From: Sipunculus nudus
Lineage: Eukaryota; Annelida; Sipuncula; Golfingiida; Sipunculidae
Length of the DNA: 64,000 bases
NCBI GenBank assembly: GCA_026874595.1
Contig: CM049307.1
Span: forward strand, 61,286,370 to 61,350,369
Reading direction: 5' to 3'
Notes under the pieces: model-generated
Database searches by the model: none
What the model was told of the DNA's origin: nothing
Seen by the model: only the letters and a program-made list of their open reading frames with translations
Made by a program: the position numbers and the translations under genes
Shown: positions 23,992-35,695 of the stretch, piece by piece
Numbering within the stretch: the stretch's first letter is position 1
Layout: each line of letters begins with the position of its first letter

Positions 23992-24561
23992 ACATCTAGC
24001 TCTGTACCATGTCTAACATGTCTAAATGGCCCCTATATATAGCCTTATTTTACCCATAGTAATATTACACACAAGGTTATATACAAAAATGACGGAGGAC
24101 CCCAGCGACCTGCAATATAAACTATCCATTTCCAACCTACCGACGGAGTGGCACGAACTTATCTCTTACATACACATAAAAGTGACCCAAATGGTTCCGT
24201 CAAACCCAGAACTAACTCGCGTTACGGTCCCTAGCCGCGTATAATTAGCTGTTTAATCAGTCTCGAGATCAGCGGAGCACTGTGTACCGGTCTTCACAGC
24301 AATTACAGTGGACGAGGCCCGAGAGGATTCCGACAGATCGGCCGCGCTCTCATTGGTCGGCTTTGATAAACAATCCCACGATTGTGCTCGGAAGCCGCTT
24401 TATTGTGGACAAACTGGTTAAACAATCTTCTTCAAGATATCATTTCAAACTTTAAACTTTTAAAGATTGTGCACCGGACAGACGGCTGTGTAAATTGACT
24501 GTGGTTAAGGAATACATAATAGAACTGTAAATATAAGAAAGAGTAAAAACAAATTTTTATT
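23992..24561. other. Gene-free stretch
   Basis: A plus-strand frame at 24026-24244 (72 codons from ATG) has no recognised similarity and no supporting splice or promoter context. Somewhat GC-richer sequence lies at about 24240-24420. Confidence 0.4.
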
Positions 24562-24816
24562 AGTTTTGTTTCACCTCACGACCCAGTAACGAAGGATACT
24601 GTAGCCAGATGGCTTAAAGCAGTAATGAGGGAGGCAGGCATTGACACTAGCATTTATAAAGCTCACAGTACTAGATTAGCCTCCACTTCCAACGCATAAA
24701 GAGCTTTGCCAATATAGGATATTTTGTCAGCATGAGGTTGGAAAGAAGAATCCACTTTTAGGAAATATTATCAGTTACATGTTACGAAGTCCGACAGTTT
24801 TGGAAGGCAGTATTAA
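24562..24816 (+). pseudogene. Decayed tyrosine-recombinase fragment, DIRS-like retroelement
   Basis: In one frame the plus strand reads a C-terminal tyrosine recombinase fold. It starts SFVSPHDPVTKDTVARW, then WLKAVMREAGID, then the HSTR box (catalytic His and Arg of the H-x-x-R motif), and later GWKEESTFRKYYQ with the end-of-domain Tyr. Such enzymes integrate DIRS/Ngaro-type retroelements or Cryptons. Three internal stop codons (after 'TSNA', 'RALPI' and 'DILSA') and missing flanks show it is dead. No reverse transcriptase was seen next to it, so the exact class is an inference. Confidence 0.72.
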
Positions 24817-26599
24817 TTATACGGGTAATGGCGAGACTTTTGGACTAATTCTGAATTGCCATAACTAATTTGTTTTGATGCATCATTCTTTTTCTTATAA
24901 TATAAATTTAGAAGTACAGAAAAGTAGAATGCACAGCATTCTTTTGTTTTGTTTTCATAAAAATAAACACTCTAGAGTCTCATATGGTCTCTAAGTACCA
25001 GTGGAGTGAAATATAATTATGAAATTAAATGAGCCTCACCTGTAAGGTGAAATTTGATAAGGATTCTATTTCACACCACTGATGCGAGGGGAACATATGC
25101 CCACGCATTCAGGGCCGATTCCCCACCCTGATGTTTTCATAATTATCTGTCCGTATATGTTTATTCAACGCTGAAGTATGACCAGAGATATATGATTACC
25201 ATCTCATACAGGTCAGGCTCATTTGATTTCTTAAAGGGGCCCGATTACCTATAAAGCATGCTGAATTAACAATAGAAATAGCTTCTTCTATATAATACAA
25301 ATTTATACCTGCAAAAATATTGTCCTGAAACCGTTTGCTTACTCCTGTAATCGAGTGTTAAAAACAGTGGACTGGGCGCGATCAACATAAGCACAGCGCG
25401 TGGGACACTGTGCATCGCTGACCCAAAACACCTGCCAATCATATGATACCCTGACTGACTTGGCCCCAAAAATGTAATACATGTTCCCGCTAGCTTAAAC
25501 ATCACATGTTCCGGCTCATAATCGTACCTCCAGTCATGCGGCCTTATAAGGGTAAACAGACACGCGGACTGTGTTTACAAACATGCAGAGCCATAACAAG
25601 GTGTGAAACAGCCGCATTCGAGAAAGTGAGCCTGTGTGCTGGAATGGTAATGCTGGGAAACTTTTGTATAAAGCAAAACTGAAATGATAGTGTGAAAAAA
25701 TAAGCATAATATTTCTCTTGATTATGTCCCTTGAATAATTATCAATGGTCTTATATCTGGAACATGCAACACATACCGCACGTAACGAATTAATTCAGAA
25801 GATCACAGCAGTATATGGGGTACAGTTTATTCAAATGCACAACAATATTTGTAAAACCATGTTTTCGTGTACTTTGAACTTGGCACGACTGCAGAACCAG
25901 CTGAAAGTTGACGCTCCTGAAATTGTGAGCAATATTAAGAACCCTTCCAAGTGAAAATATACATGTGCATGGTTAATTGAAAGTCGTTAAATATTGTGCA
26001 TTATGTGCGCTTATAACTATAAATACAAGTGTGCATGCCTGAAGGCACAGAGTATATTGTATGGGTTCATATAACAAATTAAAACATTTCCCCCAAAAAT
26101 CTAGGACGTACCTTTCTTGAATGTAAAATTCACACTGCTATAATTTATTATAATGCATTATCTAATTATTCATTTATCCGTTCATCTTGTTACTAAAATG
26201 AGGAGTATTTTGAACATACATTATCAACATGCATTCGCTGACCAAATGTGTGAGATACAGACATCACTATAATCCTCATATAACTGCCAACAACTATATA
26301 CGTCTCAGTCCTGATATTTATTCTTGAGAGAAACGTGCAATTTTATATTCTGGAAAATGCACTGTACTTTTTCAGTGATCGAGTCAATTTTCAGAGTAAT
26401 ACTCTTTCTAACCCTGCGGAAAAGTAACACACCCCATATAGATATGGTGATAACTGGTATATCGTTAGACAACACCTATTTAGCAGCTCTCAGTATGGTT
26501 TTGAACAAACCGTTTAGCAACCAGCGTAGGACGTATGTTTATTGATATTCTAAAAACATCCTACTCAAAGTACTTGACCAATTGTGCTAGTAGCTAATG

Positions 26600-26600
26600 C

Positions 26601-26632
<32 letters not shown>
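26600..26632. repeat. (AT)n(GT)n microsatellite
   Basis: AT units passing into GT units. Confidence 0.95.
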
Positions 26633-26633
<1 letters not shown>

Positions 26634-27172
26634 GTGCCGTTAAATCGATTTAGTCGATGACTGGTAGTTTTCTTTCAAAATCGATTAAATCGATTTCATT
26701 TTTGAATGACCGATTAAAACCGATTATGTATGCATATGTTAAGAATCTAATCCTGTCAGAAATATACGAACAGAAAGTAAGGAACATCTTCAAAACGAAA
26801 CCTTGCGCAGCCAACAATCGTCTGACGGCAAGTCGGCCTTGGATGCGGGTGGATTGGTTTCATTATGAATACCGATGTACATGTCAGAATATTTACCGGG
26901 GACAATAGTTTTGGTTCCAGTACAGCGGATATCAAGGTAATATAGAGAGAACATAATATAAACGATTGATAATCGATCATCGCTCGTTTTTATTTTCAAT
27001 CATCAATTATGATTTGAAAACTAATTCCTACATATACTAGTATATGTAAAAGTGTGACACATTTATGCGGAAAGTGGTATATATGATCCATCTCTGCACA
27101 TACATTATATCAGTTCCATTCGAAAATTAAATCATAGTCTAAGTTGGGTGAGTTTTACATTTTATTTAGTTC

Positions 27173-27174
<2 letters not shown>

Positions 27175-27227
<53 letters not shown>
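27175..27227. repeat. (TA)n microsatellite
   Basis: Uninterrupted TA dinucleotides. Confidence 0.97.
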
Positions 27228-27230
<3 letters not shown>

Positions 27231-27905
27231 ATTAAGAATCTATTGCTGGTCCTTAATTCAGATTGTATATGAAAATTACTGGACCAAATGGAAGTCAAAG
27301 TAAAGGTGATAAAACAAGTTTTATGTAGATCACAAAGGAAACTGTCATCACGAAGGTAATGGTACTAACACCATACTTGTTGTCAAAGTAATATAAGTAC
27401 CAATGCGCATTTTTCTACACACATTATCTACGCACTATGATCGGAACTCCTCGAACTCATCTTTTTAGCAAAGTTTGGATATCCAGGTGCGTGACAGCCA
27501 TTAATTAATCAGCAGGTGAATACTGTGACATTTGTGACCAAACATTTAACAAGGGTTTGAACCACTTGGTAAACAGACCTGCTGACTTGTATAACACTGA
27601 ACGTACCGGTGAACAATTTCTAACTCTCCGTCCATATTTTGTAGTATGTTTGCTTTATCTCTGCTTATAAAGCTCTAAGAGCTGCATGCATCCTTTAACA
27701 CCCAAACTTTGCATCCGATCTCTTTATTTTAAACATTACTCTCTTATCCGTTTGGAGCATCGGTAGCATAATTTGGAGCGTGTTGCTGAAGGTTTTCTTG
27801 TGTCGTGGTCCCGATCACGTGATAAAAGGACAGACAGGATATTACCTTTAACCCACAGCATTTAGATAATATGTTTGACAACGAAGATTTATTGCACAGA
27901 TGAAA

Positions 27906-27914
27906 CATGCGCTT
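27906..27914. repeat. Left target-site duplication of the SINE
   Basis: CATGCGCTT, identical to 28338-28346 on the other side of the element. Confidence 0.8.
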
Positions 27915-28337
27915 TTTTTTTAAATAATTTTTTTGGTGGAGGTAATCGCCTCCATTTTTTTAATACTGACTTAACTAAGTCTTAACTAAGTATGTACACC
28001 TGCAGAGTTTCCATTTTGGTTTGGGACTACTTGAAAGGGCGGTAGCACTCGCTTCCTATCATTTTTATATCCTGGTGTCACCCAGGCCCGGTGTCTACCG
28101 CACCTGCGGGTCCTGGGTGTGTAATCATCCCCATTTCTGGGTAATAACACCGAGGAACCCCCCAAAGACGTGTGATACACAGCTGTAGGGCACAGCATAC
28201 CCATTAAGCCTGCAGAGCGCTCACCCTTGGTGGGGGCCGACCGTGAAAAACCTCGACGCCTCTGCTGAGATTCGAACCCACGATCTCCCGGCTTTGAGTC
28301 CTTCGCTCTACCCCTAAGCCACAGAAGCCGGTCGCTT
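27915..28337 (-). mobile_element. tRNA-derived SINE with target-site duplication
   Basis: On the minus strand the element starts with a tRNA-like head (28262-28333). The head has an A box (TGGCTTAGGGGTAG), a B box (GGTTCGAATC, complement of 28269-28278), a seven-pair acceptor stem (GCTTCTG with CAGAGGC) and a D stem. The anticodon stem does not pair, so it is not a working tRNA gene. A body of about 330 bp ends in a hairpin 'tggaggcgattacctcca' and an A-rich tail. The element is flanked by the 9-bp repeat CATGCGCTT (27906-27914 and 28338-28346), as expected after target-primed insertion. It is non-autonomous and copied by a partner LINE. Confidence 0.85.
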
Positions 28338-28346
28338 CATGCGCTT
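28338..28346. repeat. Right target-site duplication of the SINE
   Basis: CATGCGCTT, identical to 27906-27914. Confidence 0.8.
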
Positions 28347-29421
28347 CTGTTCATTCCCAAGGATACAATTATCGGATAGGATAATTACAGCCCATCGCTG
28401 AACACCCACAACTTAACATTTATGTTGAAGGTTAATATTATGGATTTTGGTAAGGCAGGAGTCTTGCTTTTATCCCAAATGACATACCCTAAAAATCCAC
28501 AAACCACAGATGAGGAGTTTGTTGTCAAAGTTTCGGTAAAACAGCTTAAAAGTCAAAAGGGAAATCTCTTTCATGGGGGTGGGGGTGGGGGGGGGGGGGC
28601 AGTCAGCTTTTCCTTCTCTGGATGCGCACCTGACATGTTTACAACATTAAACATTCTAAGTCAATATTCACAGGACATCCAGGGTTCTCTCAGACTCAAG
28701 TTGGCCATGGTTATGCATCCACTTAACGAGGTAAAGCTTGCTACACCCAAAGCACTCTACACACTTTTATGATACATGTCAGACCTTGCATGGCATATGC
28801 AGGGTGCACTGCCCATTACATTAGTGACACCATTTACCTCCTCATACAATATCCTGTCAAACACTTACCCGTTTCACCAGAGAGGAATTAACACTGGAGC
28901 ACCAACGTGTTTTGATTGTTAGTGAATTCCTCAGTCTTTATCATGACTATTGCATGTTGCGCCGAGACTGAGGAGCTATCCCACGACCAGACATTGGGCA
29001 CGTGCTACCAATTTGAAAACAACTGCTTCAAGACTGCGGGGGCTGTGTGCACATAAGATTACGTTTCTCGTTTTTACAGATCTCCTTGTTGTCATAGGTC
29101 CTACAGCTCTATGTTCAGACATCCCAATACACAGTCGATGGACCGATAGGCTGTTGGACTACAGGCCTGAAAGCCCTACACAGTTATCAGGATTTCTGTG
29201 TGTCCATTCGTGCGGGTGCTTTAGGATGACCGAATTTTTTCATCTGTCCGTCCGTCCCCGATGCTTAATGTCTCAATTATCTTATTAACCGTTTAAGACA
29301 TTGTCTTGATTTATGTATTAAGATAAATTGGCTGTCGGGCCAAGAAAGGCTGTCGAAATACAGATCCTGGACCACCATTGCCACCGTGGAGATCATCTGC
29401 TCACGAGAAGCATATCATTTA
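28347..29421. other. Gene-free stretch
   Basis: The plus-strand frame at 28422-28772 (116 codons from ATG) is split by a G-run coding for poly-glycine and has no recognised domain. A second frame near 28880-29050 has a Cys-rich stretch but no start, signal or splice context. Neither is called as a gene. A G-rich run lies at 28575-28599. Confidence 0.4.
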
Positions 29422-29977
29422 TGGGGCTGTCCCACTTCGGCGACTCTACGGGTGACTACAGGCGACCAGGCTGTCGTCTCTTGGTCGCGTGGCCTCTTAC
29501 CTGTCGCCGCTGGATTTTCAACATGTTCTACATTCTCAGGCGACAGCTTTTCTGACGCCAGTGTGCGTAGCCTGTCTTCTACTGGCGTAGGTGCGGTCGT
29601 AGGCTGTCGCCAGGTGACGTGGGTTGTCGTAGGTCTTGTTGTAGGCTATCGCCAGGTGACGCGGGTTGTCGTACGTCCTGTCGTGGGCTAGTGTACTTGA
29701 AACAGGGCCCATCCTTGTCTCCGGCTCCTCACATAGCACAGGATAGAGACTCATCGAAGCTTGTCGCGAGTGGACGTAGCATGAATTCTGGTGTCGTAGG
29801 TTGTCGCTAGTGTAGTCGTCATTGTCGTAGATGTGGTAGTAGGTTGTCGTAGGTGATTATCCTTTGTCGCGGCGATTGTGTCGCCGGTTATCAGCAGCTT
29901 GTCGTCAGACAGTCGTCAATCTGTTGTAGCTTGATCGCCTGTAGTCGCCTGTAATGTCCCTAAGTGGGACAGCCCCA
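29422..29977. mobile_element. Non-autonomous DNA transposon with GGGGCTGTCCCA ends
   Basis: Terminal inverted repeats TGGGGCTGTCCCACTT match perfectly at both ends (29422 inward and 29977 inward), and TA flanks each side as a likely target duplication. The 556-bp inside is filled with GTCG/GTCGCC/TGTCGTAGGT words and encodes no transposase. Frames of 60-100 codons here come from the repeats. The superfamily is left open: TA duplications fit Tc1/mariner, but the ends are unusual for it. Confidence 0.8.
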
Positions 29978-29979
29978 TA

Positions 29980-30319
29980 ACAAGTGAGCAAAACTGATGT
30001 TCTAAATTCTATTGAGCTACAAGGCACAACACGTGTTCTAATCAAGCAAAATGAAATGACTTTTCGCAGATTGTACATGTATTTAAGTAAAAAGAGGCAC
30101 TCTTACACATAAATGCATTTCATTTGTTCTGTGGCGTATATATACAAGTGACCCTTGGGTCATGACGCTCAGCCGACTGACATGGTTACAGACATGTCCT
30201 TGCACAGACAATTAATTAAGATAATGTAGGTGGCATCATTGTTCATGCATATTAGCTTAGGTTCATCAAGACCCATAAGCACAACAAATCTGATGACAAA
30301 CCAACCGGCCTTTCTTGAG
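29980..30319. other. Gene-free stretch
   Basis: Nothing was recognised apart from a weak 'gacgctcagc' phrase near 30165 that is also seen at 33085. Confidence 0.4.
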
Positions 30320-30625
30320 GATTCTGGCAATTTATTGAGATAAAGATTATTCAGATAATTGAGCTTTTGTATCAAATTTTTCATTATTCTGTGGGGTACT
30401 TCGGAGCCCCATAGCTTGAAGAATATGGGTAACAGAGACCTAATTACAGGTTTCAAAGGCGATTTTTCATGGGCCTCTCTGGATGTAAAGTAAGAAGATT
30501 CCAGGTCCAGAAGTTACGATTCGTGCCTTGTTAATGGACCAAACAGCCAACATACAAAGAGTGATCACTATAGCTCAGACGACTTACAGTCAGCTGAGCT
30601 AAACACAAGGTGGCGCCACCAGTCT
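30320..30625 (+). repeat. Repeat family A, copy 1
   Basis: Runs from 'ttattcagataattgagctttt' through 'cttcggagccccatagcttgaag' and 'atgggtaacagagacctaat' to the hairpin end TAGCTCAGACGACT...AGTCAGCTGAGCTA. GGTGGCGCCACC, a 12-bp palindrome, follows at 30609-30620. The same family lies at 32820-33095, 35775-36000 and 36115-36384. Confidence 0.75.
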
Positions 30626-30660
30626 GCAGGAACTGATAAAACACTTCATGCAAGAAACTA

Positions 30661-31014
30661 GATGTGTCGGAACGAAACATTTGTTAAATTTTGTAAAAAT
30701 TGTTTAAGTTCAGGAGGTGTCCTATGGTCAAAAGTAGGTCAACAAGGGCAAAATGCAAACTGGATCTGTAATGGGTCATCATCAAGCAACACACCAAAAA
30801 TCAGGCCAGAATCTGCAGGCATTGTGAAAAAAAGTCCATACATGTGCATTTTTCATAAAAATTTCTGTCTTTCATGTAATTTTCTATGTTCAGGATCTGT
30901 CATATGGTCAAAAATAGGTCCATTGGGACGAAACGCGAACTCGATCTGTAAGTGGTCATTATGTGCCCACAGACCAAACATTAGGCCAGTATCTGTAAGC
31001 ATTGCATTGCAAAA
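30661..31014 (+). repeat. 180-bp tandem repeat array, left part (two units)
   Basis: The anchor 'ctcgatctgtaa' occurs at about 30759 and 30939, 180 bp apart. The units match the six units at 31679-32745. The 118-codon reading frame here is repeat sequence, not a gene. Confidence 0.85.
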
Positions 31015-31678
31015 CTAGAATATTAGCAAAAGCTGATAATCAGTAATAAGTTTAAATTGGAGCGGTATGTACCATGTTTCATAACAATCCACCAAATGGT
31101 TCCTGAGATATAAGCTTCTGAGTGTTTTTGTATAATCAGCTCTAAAACAAAGAAAAATAGTTCAAGGTCACCCATCTTTGCACTTGACCAAGATTTTGTT
31201 GATATACATCTTCACTGATGAAATAAAATTCAAACGGTGAATCCTTTTAGAGATATCCCAATCACAAGGCAAAAATTGAAAAATCCGATAAAAATTGATT
31301 AAAAAATCAGAAATTGCAGGTGGTGCCACCAAAATTGTGCAGCACGTACAGACCATTAGTCCCAATGATCATAGTAAGTTTTGTGAAAACCACACAATGG
31401 TTCCTGAGATATATGCTTCTGAGTGTTTTTCTGTAATCAGCTCTAAAATGTAGAAAAATAGGTCAAGGTCACCCATCTTCGAATTTGACCGAGATTTTAT
31501 CGATATACATCTTCACTGATGAAATATAATTCCAACGGTGAATCCTTTAGAGATATCCCGCTCACAAGGTAAAAGTTAACAGACGCGGGCAGGACGGACG
31601 CCGGACAGACAGACAGACGGACGGACAGCTTGGGTGACGACATTAGCCCATCAGCCTATGAGCTGAGGACTAAAAACG
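31015..31678 (-). mobile_element. Helitron/Helentron-like insertion splitting the 180-bp array
   Basis: The minus-strand 3' end reads TCAGC-TTTT-GCTAA hairpin, then TATT and CTAG followed by T, the CTRR-T pattern of Helitrons. The body holds two direct copies of about 297 bp ('tggttcctgagatata' at 31096 and 31393; 'aggtcacccatctt' in both). Next comes an (ACGG/ACAG)n tract at about 31597-31628 and a palindromic end 'tagcccatcagc...gctgaggacta'. It carries no coding capacity. Removing it restores the phase of the 180-bp repeat, so it inserted into the array. A relative with the same 3' end lies at 47630-48236. Confidence 0.6.
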
Positions 31679-32745
31679 GCTGTTAATGTACATTTGTCAT
31701 GAAAATTTATATTTTTAATGAAATTTTTAAAAGTAGGTCAACTGGGACAAAACGCGAACTCGATCTGTAACTGGTCATTATCTGGCCAAACACAAAAAAT
31801 CAGGGTGGTATCTGCAGGCATTGCGGAAAAAAGTCCATACATATGCATTTGTTATGAAAATTTCTATTTTTCATGAAACTTTCTATGTAAAGGAGCAGTC
31901 AAATGGTCAAAAGTAGCTCAACTGGGACAAAACAAGAACTCGATCTGTAACTGGTCAATATCTGCCCACACACCAAAAATAAGGCCCGTATCTGCAGGCA
32001 TTGAGAAAAAAGTCCGTACATGTGCACTTGTCATGAAAATTTATATTTTTTTATGAAATTTTCTATGTGAGGGCACCGTCAAACGGTCAAAAGTAGGTCA
32101 ATTGGGACAAAACATGAACTCGATCTGTAACTGGTCATTATCTGCCCACATACCAAAAATCAGGACAATATCTGCAGCCATTGCAAAATAAAGTCTGTAC
32201 GTGTGTACTTGTCATGAAAATTTCTATTTTTCATGAAATTTTCTATGTTCATGAGCCGTAAAACGGTCAAAAATAGGTCAACTGGGACTAAACGCGAACT
32301 CGATCTGTAACTGGTCAATATCTGCCCACACACCAAAAATAAGGCCCGTATCTGCAGGCATTGAGAAAAAAGTCCGTACATGTGTATTTGTCATGAAAAT
32401 TTCTATTTTTCATGGAATTTTCTAAGTTGTGGAGTCGTAAAACGGTCAAAAATAGGTCAACCGAGACAAAACGCGAACTCGATCTGTAACTGGTCATTAT
32501 CTGCACACACACCAAAGATAAGGCCAATATCTGGAGGCACTGCGAAAAAAAGTCCGTACATGTGTATTTGACATGAAAATTTCTATTTTTCATGAAATTT
32601 TCTAAGTTTAGAAGCCGTTAAACGGTCAAAAGTAGGTCAACCGGGACGAAACGCGAACTCGGTCTGTAACTGGTCATTATCTGCCCACACACCAAAAATC
32701 AGGCCAATATCTGCAGGCATTGCGAAAAAAAGTCCGTACAACTGT
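31679..32745 (+). repeat. 180-bp tandem repeat array, right part (six units)
   Basis: The anchor 'cgaactcgatctgtaa' recurs at about 31759, 31939, 32119, 32299, 32478 and 32658, that is every 179-180 bp. Each unit also has 'tatctgcaggcattg', 'aaaaagtccgtacatgtg' and 'catgaaatttctat'-like phrases. Several 63-92-codon frames here are repeat products. With the (ACGG)n and hairpin ends nearby, the array resembles the tandem cores of bivalve pearl/CvA elements. Confidence 0.9.
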
Positions 32746-32786
32746 TTGATTTCAGAATGACGGAATGACGGACATGGGTAAAACTA

Positions 32787-32817
32787 TATGCCCCCGCCAC
32801 TTTGTGGCGGAGGCATA
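32787..32817. repeat. Terminal hairpin next to the 180-bp array
   Basis: TATGCCCCCGCCAC and GTGGCGGAGGCATA pair over 14 bp with one mismatch around the loop TTT. A (GACG)n remnant (about 32756-32775) precedes it. It likely marks the end of the element that carries the 180-bp cores. Confidence 0.7.
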
Positions 32818-32819
32818 AA

Positions 32820-33095
32820 AAGGGTTATAATACATTCGTTGTTCAGATACTAGAGCTTTTATATCAATTTTTTTAATATTTGGGGAGAACTTCTGAGCCC
32901 CATAGCTCAAAGGATATGGGTAACAGAGACCTACATTCAGGTTTCCAAGCAGACTTTTCATGGACCTCCCTGCATGTCAAGAAAGAAGATTCTAGGTTCA
33001 GTCTTTACGATTTGTAACCTGTTAACATTTGATCGCATCTTTAAAAGTCTCTGAATATAGAAAAAACAAGGGACCTATGGGTCACGACGCTCAGC
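32820..33095 (+). repeat. Repeat family A, copy 2
   Basis: Shares 'ttgttcagatac', 'gagccccatagct', 'atgggtaacagagacct' and 'aagaagattctaggttcag' with the other copies. It lacks the (ACGG)n tract and the hairpin end. Confidence 0.7.
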
Positions 33096-34399
33096 TGTTA
33101 TATATGATAAAAAAATATTATTTAGAAATGAGGCACATGCTGGTTTTGTGTGGTAATAAATATAAGCTGTATTATGAGTTGTTGTTGTTTAGCTTATGTA
33201 TGATTTTGATAGTACCTTTGGAGACAGGGAAGAGGATTGATTTCATTTATTTTATTAACAAATGGAGTACTACTGTCACACAGATTTTGACTTGGCCATA
33301 TAACTTATAAGCAGAACATATAATATAAGAGTTTAACTATTTATTAAAAAAATTACAAATATTGTCCCAAATATAATTTTTATTAAAAATAATAAGAGAA
33401 TCATATGATTTTTTAAAAAGAAATATAATTGATATGATTATTAAAATAATATTAAAGAATATATTCATGAATGCATTCATGAATACATTTTGAAAGTATT
33501 TGCACGAGTATTCATATACTTTCATTTTTACCTGAATTCCCATTCTTTATGCAAGAAATTTTATAATGTAGTACATAATCATATTCATATTTAAATACAA
33601 TCACAAAGTATGTCTGGTATTTATTCAGTTTTCACCAAACAATGATGTTGAGAATCCAGAATATACAAAATTCACACATTTAAATAATGATCATAAGTAC
33701 CTGGTTTTATGGCTTTTATTTATATTAAAAAATAACTGTAAAAAATTCATTTTGGACTAATTTCACATCAATGTACACACTAGACACAGTAGGAATCTAG
33801 ATTAATATTATCAACTGCATCTTTGTCTATCATTAATTTCCTTCATATAATCCTTAATGATTAGTAATGAATAATATGATTTACTTCTTTATCATTAAAA
33901 ATGAACTGAAAAATGCCATAGGTGACTGCATGGTGTTATTTGGAATATGTGACATTCTACCCATCGATACAAGATTCTTATATCATCAGTAACTGCAAGT
34001 TAATTTCCTGTTATTATAAACTAACAAATTCCTTTTCTATTTTTCTTTAATTTGTTATTAAAAACCAATAAAAATTTATTAATTTATTGTTTATTGTTAT
34101 GTTGTTGGTTAAAACTACTAGATGAGTTGGGTTGAACACCTGGATCATCTGTGGCTGGCCATCAGCTGCCTGGATTCTCCCCTCAAGCGTGCATAATTTG
34201 ATGAAAGGTCAACAAGGTCAACATACAGGTGACTCAAGAGGGGCTGGAAAGAGCCAAAGTCTGACAGGGTCTCATAAAAAACATTAATAAAAGCTACAAT
34301 ATTTGGCAAATTTCTTTCAGCTTTCTAAACTAAAAAGCTGAAATCCTTATGTGTGCATGATATGAAAATTATATCAACAGTGCTCACGGGAAACAAACG
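33096..34399. other. Gene-free, very AT-rich stretch
   Basis: No gene was recognised. Reading frames here are low-complexity Ile/Asn/Lys/Phe strings. A family C remnant starts near 34285. Confidence 0.45.
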
Positions 34400-35667
34400 T
34401 GCCATGGTCACAGTTGGGCAAAATTTAAGGTACTAATTTTATATTTATACTAATAACTTATAAAATTTGAAAAATTCAGAACTAATTTTGGATATTCCAT
34501 TGAATCATGATATGTTACATCCCTGACAAAAAATCTCTAGCTACAGCAATCCTCTTGTTAAGGGAGTAAATATATTTCTTGATTTTTTACAAAGTGCATT
34601 ATGTTTGGGCCCATAACTTGAAAAAAATACACAATACTGACATCATTTCTGGCATGTGCATAGTGAATGTATAGAAAAATATGTATATTATATATGATCA
34701 AAGTCAGATCAGTGGTTTTGATATTAGGCAGTCTTAAAGTGTAACATTGGGTTTTCAATGGAAAAAATTAAGTTTTTCACTGATATCTCGAAGGAATTAA
34801 GTCCTAGTGACCAAATTCTTGGCATGGTAGGGGATTTTGGAGAAATCTAACTGTATGCCAAATTTAAGGAACTTAGAGCTGAAGCTCGGGAGCTGAGCTC
34901 TAGCAAACTGCATAACACTAGCAATATGTGACATGGTGCTTGAAAACTTGAAAAAAATCTACAGTTTTTGATCAACTGGTTTCAAATTTTTGGTGTTAAC
35001 AGTTGAAATGCTAACAAAAACATGCTGTGAAAATTAAATCCACAGCAGTTACAGCAAAAAAACGTGCCATGGTCAAAGTTGGGCAAAATTTAAGGTACCA
35101 ATTTTTTATTTTTGCTAATATTTTTAAAAATTTAAAAGATTTTGATCTAATTTTGGGTATACAATTTAATTTTGATTAATAAAAGTAATATTACTGGAAA
35201 AAAAGTGCTTAGCTTTAACAAGTTTTGTGTTAAGTGATAAAATTTCTTTCCTGATTATTTAAAAAATGCATTATGTTTGGGCCCATAACTTTTTTAAATT
35301 AAATAATACAGACCTTATTTCTGGCATGTACTTAGGAATTATATAGAGGATTATTTATAGGAAATATGAGGAAAAACAGATGAGTGGTTTTGATATTAGG
35401 CAGTCCTAAAGTGTGAAAATAGGTTTTTAATAAAAAAATTGAGGTTTTTCCTTAATTTCTCAAAGGAATGAAGTCGCAAAGACCCAGTTTTTGTCTTGGT
35501 AGGAGATCTTGGGGACATCTAATATTATGCGAATTTTGGATTCCTAGGTCTTACGGTTTCAAAACGTGCCACATCTACGGACGGACGGACGGACGGACGG
35601 ACAGACGGACGGACGACGGACAATGGACCACGACTATAGCTCAGATGACTTATAGTCAGCTGAGCTA
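34400..35667 (+). repeat. Repeat family C, two direct units with (GGAC)n end
   Basis: Two units (about 34400-34920 and 35060-35667) share 'ggtca.agttgggcaaaatttaaggtac', 'gcattatgtttgggcccataac', 'tttctggcatgt' and 'gtggttttgatattaggcagtc'. The second ends in (GGAC)n at 35578-35617 and a hairpin TAGCTCAGATGACT-TAT-AGTCAGCTGAGCTA. Family A copies end in the same hairpin, so the two families share a 3' module. Confidence 0.75.
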
Positions 35668-35695
35668 AAAATCGTAAAAAATAAAAAAAAATACA

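Larger units (their letters stand above)
24817..27905. other. Gene-free stretch
   Basis: No gene was recognised. Microsatellites lie at 26600-26632 and 27175-27227. 'Taaatcgattta'-type words cluster at 26640-26720, suggesting a small decayed inverted repeat. Reading frames up to 83 codons show no recognisable domain. Confidence 0.4.

Noticed and set aside
24026-24244. 72-codon plus-strand frame with plausible amino-acid composition
   Set aside because: No recognised domain, no splice or poly(A) context, and DNA of this length often stays open by chance.
28262-28333. tRNA gene on the minus strand
   Set aside because: A and B boxes and the acceptor stem are present but the anticodon stem does not pair. 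It is the head of a SINE with target-site duplications.
28422-28772. 116-codon plus-strand frame
   Set aside because: Interrupted by a poly-Gly stretch from a G-run, with no recognisable family. Too little to call a gene.
29386-29691. 101-codon plus-strand frame
   Set aside because: Entirely inside the TIR element and made of its GTCG-rich repeats.
30662-32593. Several frames of 63-118 codons on both strands
   Set aside because: They follow the 180-bp tandem units; a repeat unit divisible by three keeps frames open by chance.
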